The notes beneath the pieces were generated by a model that saw only the letters and a list, made by a program, of their open reading frames with translations, searched no databases and had not been told where the DNA came from. Positions 7,293-14,698 of a stretch of 39,046 nt of DNA are shown in pieces. This DNA is from an uncultured Muribaculaceae bacterium (GTDB lineage: Bacteria > Bacteroidota > Bacteroidia > Bacteroidales > Muribaculaceae): contig CALUMI010000025.1 of the NCBI GenBank assembly GCA_944321725.1, positions 1 through 39,046 on the forward strand, in the 5' to 3' direction. The position numbers and the translations under genes are program-made. Numbering within the stretch: position 1 is the first letter of the stretch; each line of letters begins with the position of its first letter.

Positions 7293-7358
7293 CAGTGTAA
7301 AAGTAATAAAGAAACTTTTAGTTACTATTGGAAGCGACATTTATGGACATTAAATAGA

Positions 7359-8198
7359 ATGATGATGAGAAAAGTGTTATTTATTTTATTGAGTTTTTTA
7401 ACAATTACAGTTATGGCACAGACAAAAGGACGTTTTGAGGTACACGATCTCGGCAATTTTAAATTGCATGTTTATTACACAAACGACGCGTTGGGCGATG
7501 CAAGCTACATCGTTGAGGGCAAAGACGCGCTTGTGACAATGGAGCAGCCGTTGTTCAAGGACAATGTGGCTGAGTTTGACGCTTATCTTTCCCGGTTGGA
7601 TAAGCCGGCGGAGAAACGTATTACCGATTATCATGTCGGCGGAACCGGAAACCATGATGTGGTGATGGTTGAGGGGATGCGTGAATTTACGAAAGGCGAA
7701 ATTTATGGCGGCATGATGCAGGGATTTGCTCAGGCATTCGGAGATGCTCTGACAGACATGCCGACAGGCAGGGCTGCGGAAGTGGCTTTCGGTACAACAC
7801 AGACTTGGGCGGGGGTGACTTTCGAGTTCCGTCGCGGCGCAACATCGGATTTCCCGGGTGCAAGCATCTTGATAGGCGGCAAGGCTTATTACACTCATTG
7901 GACTCCGGCAAAGGCGCATGTCAGCCACTTGCAGGTGTCATCTCCGGCTGCCATTGACGCGGAAATAGCGGAGGCGGAGACCTCATTGGCTTCGGGCGCG
8001 ACGCTGTTTGTCGGCGGGCATGGCGGCGCGGCTGAACGCGATGCTGTGGTGTTCAAAATTGCTTATCTGCAGAAGATGAAAGAGTTGCTTGCGGAAAACA
8101 AAACGGCACAAACTTTTGTGGATGCCATGAAAGAGGCTTATCCCGGTCTATCCGGAGAGGCCGGTCTTGAAGAGCTTGGAAAAGCACTTTGCAGATAA
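7359..8198 (+). CDS. Exported MBL-fold-like protein without the usual metal motif
   Basis: A 279-residue exported protein (ATGs at 7359, 7362 and 7365 are alternatives) with a cleavable signal peptide ending near VMAQ (residue 21). The layout resembles secreted metallo-beta-lactamase-fold hydrolases: an opening strand-rich part with LGDASYIVEGKDALVTMEQP, a central histidine-containing turn, a GGKAYYTHW segment, and a late GGHGG followed by a long helix (YLQKMKELLAENKTAQ). The signature HxHxDH is not present; the equivalent place reads DYHVGGTGNHD (His92, His98). It may have lost or altered metal binding. It is divergent from an HxlR regulator and shares operator-like sites with it, so expression is probably induced by what that regulator senses. 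A 14-base-arm hairpin follows the stop. The substrate is unknown. Confidence 0.6.
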   Translation: MMMRKVLFILLSFLTITVMAQTKGRFEVHDLGNFKLHVYYTNDALGDASYIVEGKDALVTMEQPLFKDNVAEFDAYLSRLDKPAEKRITDYHVGGTGNHDVVMVEGMREFTKGEIYGGMMQGFAQAFGDALTDMPTGRAAEVAFGTTQTWAGVTFEFRRGATSDFPGASILIGGKAYYTHWTPAKAHVSHLQVSSPAAIDAEIAEAETSLASGATLFVGGHGGAAERDAVVFKIAYLQKMKELLAENKTAQTFVDAMKEAYPGLSGEAGLEELGKALCR

Positions 8199-8218
8199 TC
8201 TGAGAGTAATTGAGCGAA

Positions 8219-8270
8219 AGTGTCGGGAATTGGTAGACATATAGTTCTTCAATTCTCGACACTCTGTTTT
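8219..8270. terminator. Bidirectional terminator between MBL-like gene and radical SAM gene
   Basis: Arms AGTGTCGGGAATTG (8219-8232) and CAATTCTCGACACT (8250-8263) pair with a single mismatch. A T-rich run follows on the plus strand. The right arm includes the last codons and stop of the convergent radical SAM gene. Confidence 0.75.
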
Positions 8271-9175
8271 GCTTTTGAGCCTTGCGTGATGCCGCGACGA
8301 AGGATTTCGGCGTTGAGGCGGTTTGTGAATTCATAGTTTTTCAGTCCCCAACGAGGTGAAATCAGCAGATTGTCGGGCGATTGCGACACAAAACGCTCTA
8401 TGGCTATGTCGCCGCGTGTGCGTTCGATAAACCGGAGGCACAGGCCGATATATTCGTCAACACTCCATTGGCGTATTTGCAGCTCATCCTGCTCGACTTG
8501 CCGGGCGAGCTTTGTGCCTTTGATAAGTTGCAGTTGATGCAGTTTGATGACATCGACAGGCAATCCGGATACCTTGTCGGCAGTCGTCAATATGTCGTCC
8601 TCATCCTCTCCGGGGAGTCCTAATATGAGGTGCAATCCGCATAATATGCCTTGCGAGGCAGTGCGGCGGACTGCTTCGGCAGTTTCTTCCCATGTGTGTC
8701 CGCGGTTGATGATGGCAAGTGTACGGTTGTTGGCAGACTCTGCCCCGTACTCTATCATGACGAATGCCCGCCGCGACAGGGCGGCAAGATAGTCAAGCAA
8801 TTCTTGTGGCATACAGTCCGGGCGTGTGCCTATTATTATTCCAACGACATTGTCGACAGAAAGAGCCTCTTCATACAGGCGTTTCAGATGTTGTAGTTCA
8901 GCGTATGTGTTGGTATATGCCTGAAAATATGCGAGGTATTTCATTTCAGGATATTTTCTGGCGAAGAAATGTTTGCCTTTTTCCAACTGCGCAGTGACAC
9001 TTTCTTCCGGTCGGCAATACCCGGGATTGAATGTTTGGTTGTTGCAATATGTGCATCCGCCGAATCCTTTGCTGCCGTCGCGGTTTGGGCAGGTAAATCC
9101 AGCATTGATTGATATTTTTTGGACTTTATATGGAAAATGCCGCTTCAGAAATGAAGAAAAATCGTAGTATCCCAT
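8249..9175 (-). CDS. Radical SAM protein, YhcC/TIGR01212 family
   Basis: A 308-residue cytoplasmic radical S-adenosylmethionine protein. The cluster-binding cysteines lie near the N-terminus in CPNRDGSKGFGGCTYC (Cys29, Cys41, Cys44), the variant spacing of the YhcC/YtqA family (TIGR01212), rather than CxxxCxxC. Other family blocks are YFQAYTNTYA, GIIIGTRPDCMP, EYGAESAN, GLHLILGLPGEDE, and VIKLHQLQLIKGT. The family is related to Elp3 and MiaB-type enzymes; its reaction is not settled, although RNA modification has been proposed. It is the last gene of a four-gene operon, 10 bases after aroC. The pairing with aroC appears to be genomic convenience, not a pathway. Confidence 0.9.
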   Translation of the reverse strand: MGYYDFSSFLKRHFPYKVQKISINAGFTCPNRDGSKGFGGCTYCNNQTFNPGYCRPEESVTAQLEKGKHFFARKYPEMKYLAYFQAYTNTYAELQHLKRLYEEALSVDNVVGIIIGTRPDCMPQELLDYLAALSRRAFVMIEYGAESANNRTLAIINRGHTWEETAEAVRRTASQGILCGLHLILGLPGEDEDDILTTADKVSGLPVDVIKLHQLQLIKGTKLARQVEQDELQIRQWSVDEYIGLCLRFIERTRGDIAIERFVSQSPDNLLISPRWGLKNYEFTNRLNAEILRRGITQGSKAKQSVEN

Positions 9176-9185
9176 TTTTTGAACA

Positions 9186-10259
9186 TTAAAAGCGTGACAG
9201 GCGGTTGAGCAGGTAAAAATCCATTATTGTGATCGCCGCCATAGCTTCTACCACAGGCACTGCGCGAGGAAGCACGCACGGGTCGTGCCGGCCTTTGGCG
9301 CGGAGTATGACAGGATTGCCGTCTTTGTCGACTGTTTCAATGTCCTTGAGCAGTGTCGCCACAGGTTTGAAAGCCACGCGGAAGTAGATGTCCTCGCCAT
9401 TCGACAATCCGCCTTGCACGCCGCCTGAATTGTTGGTACGTGTATTTATCTTGCCGTTGTTGTTATAAAATATGTCATTCATTTCGCTTCCTCTTTTTGT
9501 GCAACCGTTGAATCCCATGCCGATTTCAAAACCTTTAGCAGCGTTGATTCCGAGCATGGCGTATCCGAGCCTGGCGTTCAACTTGTCGAACACGGGATTG
9601 CCTAACCCGACAGGACAGCCTTTTATTACGCAGGTGATTGTGCCGCCTATAGTATCGCCTTCTTTTTTTACTTTTTCTATCAGCCCGTACATCTCTTTGG
9701 CTTTGTCAGTGTCCGGGCAGCGCACGGCGTTTGACTCGATAAAATCAGGATTGTAGCGGTGGTAGTCGCTGTCTGTGCTTATATCTCCGACTTGCGATGT
9801 GTATGCGTAAATTTCTATACCCGCTTTCTTCAACGCTTGCATTGCTATGGCTCCGGCCACTACACGTGAGGCTGTTTCCCGTGCTGAAGTGCGTCCGCCG
9901 CCGCGGTGGTCGCGTATGCCGTATTTTTTTGCGTAAGTATAGTCGGCGTGTGATGGCCGGTAAAGATCTTTTATGTTGTCGTAGTCGTTGGAATGCTGGT
10001 TGTTGTTGTGTATGATAAAGCCTATCGGAGTACCGGTGGTTTGTCCTTCAAATAAGCCCGACATTATTTTTACTTGGTCGCTTTCGTCGCGTTGTGTGAC
10101 TATTGATGATTGACCCGGACGGCGGCGGTCGAGTTGATTCTGAATATAATCAATGTCGATATGAATTCCGGCCGGCACACCGTCGATTATGCCGCCAATG
10201 GTATCACCATGCGATTCACCGAAAGTGGTCAGTTTGAATATTTCTCCGAATGTGTTCAT
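9186..10259 (-). CDS. aroC: Chorismate synthase
   Basis: Converts 5-enolpyruvylshikimate-3-phosphate to chorismate, the last common step of aromatic amino acid synthesis, using reduced FMN. The 357-residue length is typical. Visible motifs: TFGESHG with catalytic His17 at the start, [39 protein letters not shown] in the middle (given here only as landmark residues R-T-S-A-R-E-T), [13 protein letters not shown], and [18 protein letters not shown] near the end with the second conserved histidine. The frame is open to 10319, but that would begin inside the preceding gene; [18 protein letters not shown] at 10259 is the family N-terminus and leaves 13 bases after the ybaK stop. Third gene of the operon. 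Confidence 0.97.
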   Translation of the reverse strand: MNTFGEIFKLTTFGESHGDTIGGIIDGVPAGIHIDIDYIQNQLDRRRPGQSSIVTQRDESDQVKIMSGLFEGQTTGTPIGFIIHNNNQHSNDYDNIKDLYRPSHADYTYAKKYGIRDHRGGGRTSARETASRVVAGAIAMQALKKAGIEIYAYTSQVGDISTDSDYHRYNPDFIESNAVRCPDTDKAKEMYGLIEKVKKEGDTIGGTITCVIKGCPVGLGNPVFDKLNARLGYAMLGINAAKGFEIGMGFNGCTKRGSEMNDIFYNNNGKINTRTNNSGGVQGGLSNGEDIYFRVAFKPVATLLKDIETVDKDGNPVILRAKGRHDPCVLPRAVPVVEAMAAITIMDFYLLNRLSRF

Positions 10260-10272
10260 TTTTTGTGGCTTT

Positions 10273-10764
10273 TTATGTTTCTTCTTCTGTCGCAATGTCG
10301 GCAACGGTGGCATGTACAAATTCTACCAAATCTTTCGGATTGATTTTCAGTTGCAGTCCGCGTACTCCGGCACTGACATAGATGTAGTCGAAATCGAAGC
10401 ACGAGGAATGAAAGTATGTTGGAAACGCTTTTTTCATTCCTATGGGGGAGCATCCGCCTCTGATATAGCCTGTGGTTGGCAATAATTCTTTCATTGGCAG
10501 CATCTCCACTTTCTTGTTGCCCGACGCTTTGGCCGCCTTTTTAAGATCGACCTCATGGCATCCGGGTACGACACAAACTATGTATTTTGTCTTGTCGCCA
10601 TGCAGCACAAGGGTTTTGAATACTTGATGCAAATCCTCCCCGAGTTGATCGGCTATATGTTTGGCGGCAAGATCGTTCTCGTCGACCTCGTATGGGACAA
10701 GCTCATATTTGATTTTTGCTTTGTCGAGCAAACGCGCCGCATTTGTCTTGTTGATTGCGGACAT
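10273..10764 (-). CDS. ybaK: Cys-tRNA(Pro)/Cys-tRNA(Cys) deacylase (YbaK/EbsC)
   Basis: A 163-residue trans-editing enzyme that hydrolyses cysteine wrongly attached to tRNA(Pro). The YbaK/ProRS-editing fold is recognised by [17 protein letters not shown] at the start, [15 protein letters not shown] with the catalytic lysine region, [18 protein letters not shown], and [14 protein letters not shown], the conserved G-G-x-S-P-x-G loop. Second gene of the operon: 4 bases after the dehydrogenase stop and 13 bases ahead of aroC, so all are one transcript. Confidence 0.93.
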   Translation of the reverse strand: MSAINKTNAARLLDKAKIKYELVPYEVDENDLAAKHIADQLGEDLHQVFKTLVLHGDKTKYIVCVVPGCHEVDLKKAAKASGNKKVEMLPMKELLPTTGYIRGGCSPIGMKKAFPTYFHSSCFDFDYIYVSAGVRGLQLKINPKDLVEFVHATVADIATEEET

Positions 10765-10768
10765 TGAT

Positions 10769-11725
10769 TTAAATTATTTTGTTGGTTAACGGTTTTCCTT
10801 CGATAAATTCCTTGATATTGTCAGCCGCTGTTTGCATTAGTCTTTTTCTCGCCTCAAGTGTGGCCCATGCAATGTGTGGTGTGAGGAAGCAGTTGCGGGC
10901 TTTCAGAAGAGGATTATCGGGCGATGGCGGCTCTGTTGACAACACGTCAGCCCCAAATGCAGCTATTCGTCCGTTGTTGAGCGCGTTGGCCACATCGTTT
11001 TCATTGACGAGAGGCCCTCTTCCTGTGTTTATCAATATTGCCGACTGTTTCATTTTAGAGATAGACTCGCGGTTGATAATTTCTCGTGTTGTTTCTGTAA
11101 GGGGGCAATTAAGGCTGATTACGTCGGACTCGGAAAGAAGTTTGTCGAGAGTAGCAGGAATGATGCCTTCTGGCAGCTGCTCTTTAGTTTTTGATGTTTT
11201 TGCGATGACTTTCATCCCGAACGCTAAAGCTATTCGTGCAGTTGTCATGCCCGTATGTCCTAATCCTATGATACCAATTGTTTTTCCGGCAAGCTCGATA
11301 AGAGGGGAGTCGTAGAAGCAGAAATCCCGGCATGCCGACCATTTCCCCGCACGGACTTCGTCTGCATAGTGCGCGGTTTTGCCGGTGATGTTCAATAAAT
11401 GCGCGAAAACCATTTGGGCTACCGACATTGTGCTGTATGCCGGAATGTTTGTTATGGAAATGTTCCGTTTCTTTGCGGCTTCGATATCCACTACATTGTA
11501 TCCGGTGGCAAGCACGCCAATGTATTTTAGCTTGGGCAAATTTTCTATCCTATATGCGTCGAGCACAACTTTGTTGGTCAATACGATTTCGGCGTCGGCG
11601 GCTCTTTCTATGACTTCATCGGGAGATGTGCGATCGTATATTTCGCAATTTCCCAACGCTGTTATTTTATCCCAGCTTAAATCTCCGGGATTCAGCGTGT
11701 ATCCGTCAAGTATGCAAATATTCAT
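10769..11725 (-). CDS. D-2-hydroxyacid dehydrogenase (glycerate dehydrogenase/hydroxypyruvate reductase-like)
   Basis: A 318-residue NAD(P)-dependent D-2-hydroxyacid dehydrogenase. The Rossmann motif is GIIGLGHTG (G-x-G-x-x-G), and the catalytic residues are seen as Arg in LINTGRGPLV, Glu in DVLSTEPP and His in LTPHIAWAT. The substrate-binding N-terminal part has YIGVLATGYNVVD, typical of the glycerate dehydrogenase subgroup. The substrate is likely hydroxypyruvate or a related 2-keto acid; D-lactate or other keto acids are possible. First gene of the operon with ybaK, aroC and a radical SAM gene, with a well-matched promoter 23 bases above the start codon. Confidence 0.88.
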   Translation of the reverse strand: MNICILDGYTLNPGDLSWDKITALGNCEIYDRTSPDEVIERAADAEIVLTNKVVLDAYRIENLPKLKYIGVLATGYNVVDIEAAKKRNISITNIPAYSTMSVAQMVFAHLLNITGKTAHYADEVRAGKWSACRDFCFYDSPLIELAGKTIGIIGLGHTGMTTARIALAFGMKVIAKTSKTKEQLPEGIIPATLDKLLSESDVISLNCPLTETTREIINRESISKMKQSAILINTGRGPLVNENDVANALNNGRIAAFGADVLSTEPPSPDNPLLKARNCFLTPHIAWATLEARKRLMQTAADNIKEFIEGKPLTNKII

Positions 11726-11747
11726 GATTACAGTGGTTTTATTTTTA

Positions 11748-11779
11748 CAAAGATACAGAAAGGCGAGAGCAGAAGCAAA
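11748..11779 (-). promoter_or_regulatory. Promoter of the dehydrogenase-ybaK-aroC operon
   Basis: On the minus strand, TTTG (11779-11776), a 20-base spacer and TATCTTTG (11755-11748) match the Bacteroidetes pattern fully. The prs terminator lies immediately upstream, which separates this operon from prs. Confidence 0.8.
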
Positions 11780-11790
11780 TTAAAAATTAT

Positions 11791-11839
11791 GCGGCACAGC
11801 CTTCGTTTTGTGTTGTGACAATTACGATGGCTGTGCCGC
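11791..11839 (-). terminator. Terminator of prs
   Basis: Perfect 11-base arms GCGGCACAGCC (11791-11801) and GGCTGTGCCGC (11829-11839) with a 27-base loop. On the minus strand the hairpin is followed by an AT-rich, T-containing stretch, fitting termination of prs. Confidence 0.7.
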
Positions 11840-11864
11840 TAATAAAAGTTTATTTTCGGACTGT

Positions 11865-12809
11865 TTATTTAATCAGATATTGAGAGCTTATCGACTCATA
11901 TTCATGGACGCGGCGTATTGTGTCGGCAAACAGCGGCGCGATTGAAAGGATTGTGGCTTTGTCGCAATCTTTATTGAAAGGAATGCTGTTGGTGAATATG
12001 ATTTCTTTCAATGCGCTTGCGTTTACTCTTTCTGACGCGGGGTCGCTCATTATTGCGTGGGAAGCGAGAGCACGTACAGATTTTGCCCCTTTTTCTTTCA
12101 TGAGGTCGGCAGCCTTTGTGATTGTTCCGGCTGTGTCTACCATATCGTCGACAAGTATCACGTCTTTGCCTTCAACCTCGCCTATGACTGTCATGTTCTC
12201 GACAACGTTGGCCTTTGCTCTTTGTTTATGACAAAGCACTAACGGCACGTTGAGATACTTGGCATAGCTGTTGGCGCGTTTTGCTCCGCCTACATCCGGA
12301 GAAGCTATTACAAGATCTTCGAGTTTCAGCGATTCGATGTAAGGAATGAAAATCGACGACGCATAAAGATGGTCGACCGGAACATTGAAGAACCCTTGTA
12401 TCTGGTCTGCATGCAAGTCCATAGTTATCAGTCGGTCTATTCCGGCCGTGCTTAGCAGGTCGGCTACGAGCTTGGCTGCGATGGACACACGCGGCTTGTC
12501 TTTTCTGTCTTGTCTGGCCCACCCGAAATAAGGTATTACGGCAATTACTGATTTTGCAGAGGCGCGTTTTGCCGCGTCAATCATCAGTAATAGTTCCATA
12601 AGATTGTCGCTGTTGGGGAATGTTGATTGTACGAGGAAAACTTCGCATCCGCGTATCGATTCTTCGAACGACACTTCGAATTCTCCATCAGCGAAATGCT
12701 GAATGTTCATTTTTCCAAGTTCCATTCCAAGTTCCTTGCACATGGCTTCGGCCAAATATTGCGATTTTGTGCCGGAGAAAATTTTGAAAGGAGGCAAATT
12801 GTTGTTCAT
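11865..12809 (-). CDS. prs: Ribose-phosphate pyrophosphokinase
   Basis: Makes phosphoribosyl pyrophosphate (PRPP) from ribose-5-phosphate and ATP, for nucleotide, histidine and NAD synthesis. The 314-residue class I enzyme shows FADGEFEVSFEESIRG, PYFGWARQDRKDKPR (ATP site), TMDLHADQIQGFF (divalent metal and ribose-phosphate site), ASPDVGGAKRA and the PRPP loop VILVDDMVDTAGT. The frame is open to 12833, but the -7 box at 12831-12838 would then fall on the start; MNNNLPPFKIFSGT at 12809 fits both promoter and family. A long-arm terminator follows. Upstream lies a GH13 gene on the same strand, with a 48-base gap containing the prs promoter. Confidence 0.97.
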   Translation of the reverse strand: MNNNLPPFKIFSGTKSQYLAEAMCKELGMELGKMNIQHFADGEFEVSFEESIRGCEVFLVQSTFPNSDNLMELLLMIDAAKRASAKSVIAVIPYFGWARQDRKDKPRVSIAAKLVADLLSTAGIDRLITMDLHADQIQGFFNVPVDHLYASSIFIPYIESLKLEDLVIASPDVGGAKRANSYAKYLNVPLVLCHKQRAKANVVENMTVIGEVEGKDVILVDDMVDTAGTITKAADLMKEKGAKSVRALASHAIMSDPASERVNASALKEIIFTNSIPFNKDCDKATILSIAPLFADTIRRVHEYESISSQYLIK

Positions 12810-12830
12810 AATGCTATGATGATTTTTTTG

Positions 12831-12838
12831 CAAAAGTA
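12831..12838 (-). promoter_or_regulatory. prs -7 element
   Basis: TACTTTTG on the minus strand matches TAnnTTTG exactly. No good TTTG lies 19-21 bases upstream, so only the -7 element is claimed. It helps place the prs start at 12809. Confidence 0.5.
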
Positions 12839-12857
12839 GCTATTTCCGTATAAATGG

Positions 12858-14594
12858 CTATTGTTTGTTTTGAGTTTTTTTGTTCTTATTTTGGTCCGCG
12901 TCATTTTTGTTGGCCATTTTAAATTTCCATATAACGGCGTTGTTGCCCGGCAATTTGGTCTGAAACGGCTCTTCGGGCGACAGTTTTTTCTTGGCGCGTT
13001 TGCCTGTGAGCAAGTTGGTCGCCATATATTCTCCGCTTGTCATCCCCAATGTGTCGAAAGCGTGCTGTGGAATATTTATCCTGCAGTCAAATTCATTATT
13101 GGAAAAGTTTGCTGCTATCAGCAACACTTCGTTTTCAAAATGGCGCAAGTAGGTGAATACATTATGCGGATTGAGGGTTGGGTTAGTGTAGTTGACATAC
13201 ATAAGGTCGAAAAATCCGCCTTTGCTTATCGCTTTTTCCTTTTTTGAAATGTTCAAAATCAGAGTATGGATTTCACGTAGTTTTTTCCCCGTTTCATCGA
13301 GATTTGCGCCATCACATTTGCCATTGTCATACCATTGCCTTATGGAAGGCACGCTCCAATAATCAAAGATGGTGGTTCTCCCGTCTTTTCCGCTGAAGCC
13401 TTCCGCGTCATCACCTTTTTCTCCAAGCTCTTGCCCGGCATATATCATTATGGGGCCGCAGTTGACGGTTGAGCATATAACCAAAGACGGTATGATTAGT
13501 GTGGCGTCGCCGGCATATTCCTGAGAGGCGAATCTTTGTTCGTCGTGGTTCTCAAGGAAATTCAGCATGTGGTTGGATATGCCTTCCACTGTTTGCCAGC
13601 AGCATGTGAGCTGTGCGGCTGATATATTTCCGCATCGTATGCCTCTGAGAGTGTCGTAAAGATTTACTTTGTCGTACAGATAATCGAAACCTGCACGATA
13701 GATAAAGTCGCGGTATATGCCTACGTCATAAAGCTCGGCGATGAATATTATCTTCGGGTACTTCTCTTTTACCGCGTCAATGGCCCATGTCCAGAACTCT
13801 ACGGGTACCATGTGCGCCATGTCGCAGCGAAAACCGTCAATTCCTTTTGATGCCCAGAACCGCAATATGTTGAGCATTTTTTTCCAAGTGTCGGGTATAG
13901 GGTCGAAATGTGTCGAGCCGTCACCGTAGTCTATTCCATAGTTGAGCTTTACGGTTTCATACCAGTCGTATTGGTTAGGGAAAGCGTTGAAACAGTCGTT
14001 GCCCGATGCTTTTGCCGGAAATTCGATATATGCGTCTTCACCGTTGCCGAGATCGAACGATGGTGAGAATTTTTGGCGAGGTATGTAATAAAAATTGTTG
14101 TTTGGGCTGAAGAACACGTCCATATTGTCATCCGCGCTGAAATCTTTAACTCCGGCAGGCGCGACATCGGAATGGTATTGCCGCGCAACGTGGTTTGGCA
14201 CGAAGTCCATTATCACTTTCAGTCCGCAATCGTGTGTGCGTTTTATAAGAGCCTCAAATTCTTTCATTCTGTCAGGCACACTTACTGCAAGATCCGGATC
14301 GATGTCGTAATAGTCTTTTATTGCGTAGGGTGAACCGGCGTTGCCTTTCACTATATGCGGATTGTCGCGGCGTATGCCGTAGCGTGAGTAATCTGTTTTT
14401 GTGGCATGTTCGATTACGCCGGTGTACCAAATATGTGTCGCGCCGAGTTCTGCTATGGAATTGAGCACGGTCGTAGTTATTTCATTTAGTTTGCCGCATC
14501 CGTTTTGTTCGATTGTCCCGTTTGGCATGCAATGGCTGTTGGCGTTGGTGAACAGGCGTGGCAGCATTTGGTAGATTATAATCTTGTCATTCAT
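12858..14594 (-). CDS. GH13 alpha-amylase family enzyme, cytoplasmic
   Basis: A 578-residue glycoside hydrolase family 13 protein. The conserved regions of the (beta/alpha)8 barrel are visible: DFVPNH (130-135), GFRCDMAH with nucleophile Asp258, FIAELYD with acid/base Glu287, and FLENHDEQR with the stabilising Asp351. There is no signal peptide, so it acts inside the cell on imported or stored alpha-glucans or maltodextrins. The exact specificity cannot be read from sequence. The C-terminal beta domain (about 465-560) is followed by a strongly Lys/Asn/Gln-rich tail ending KNKKTQNKQ, which is unusual and probably disordered. A -7 element lies just upstream. No clear terminator separates it from prs, so readthrough into prs is possible. 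Confidence 0.9.
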   Translation of the reverse strand: MNDKIIIYQMLPRLFTNANSHCMPNGTIEQNGCGKLNEITTTVLNSIAELGATHIWYTGVIEHATKTDYSRYGIRRDNPHIVKGNAGSPYAIKDYYDIDPDLAVSVPDRMKEFEALIKRTHDCGLKVIMDFVPNHVARQYHSDVAPAGVKDFSADDNMDVFFSPNNNFYYIPRQKFSPSFDLGNGEDAYIEFPAKASGNDCFNAFPNQYDWYETVKLNYGIDYGDGSTHFDPIPDTWKKMLNILRFWASKGIDGFRCDMAHMVPVEFWTWAIDAVKEKYPKIIFIAELYDVGIYRDFIYRAGFDYLYDKVNLYDTLRGIRCGNISAAQLTCCWQTVEGISNHMLNFLENHDEQRFASQEYAGDATLIIPSLVICSTVNCGPIMIYAGQELGEKGDDAEGFSGKDGRTTIFDYWSVPSIRQWYDNGKCDGANLDETGKKLREIHTLILNISKKEKAISKGGFFDLMYVNYTNPTLNPHNVFTYLRHFENEVLLIAANFSNNEFDCRINIPQHAFDTLGMTSGEYMATNLLTGKRAKKKLSPEEPFQTKLPGNNAVIWKFKMANKNDADQNKNKKTQNKQ

Positions 14595-14613
14595 AGTTGA
14601 TATAATGAAAGCA

Positions 14614-14621
14614 CAAACTTA
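14614..14621 (-). promoter_or_regulatory. -7 element of the GH13 gene
   Basis: TAAGTTTG on the minus strand matches TAnnTTTG, 19 bases above the start codon. The -33 position reads TTTT, a weak match. Confidence 0.45.
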
Positions 14622-14646
14622 CAAAAAACAGTGCAATCTTGAAAAC

Positions 14647-14682
14647 AAAAAAATCCGCACTGCTGATAGCGCGGATTTTTTT
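14647..14682. terminator. htpG terminator
   Basis: Perfect 12-base arms AAAAAAATCCGC (14647-14658) and GCGGATTTTTTT (14671-14682) with a 12-base loop. The A-run on one side and T-run on the other make it a standard intrinsic terminator on either strand. It ends the htpG transcript before the GH13 promoter. Confidence 0.85.
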
Positions 14683-14698
14683 GATATGGCAATATTTG

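Noticed and set aside
12840..12870. Hairpin-like sequence between the GH13 gene and prs (AGCCATTT / AAATAGCT)
   Set aside because: One mismatch, AT-rich, overlaps the prs promoter region, and lacks a T-run after it on the minus strand.
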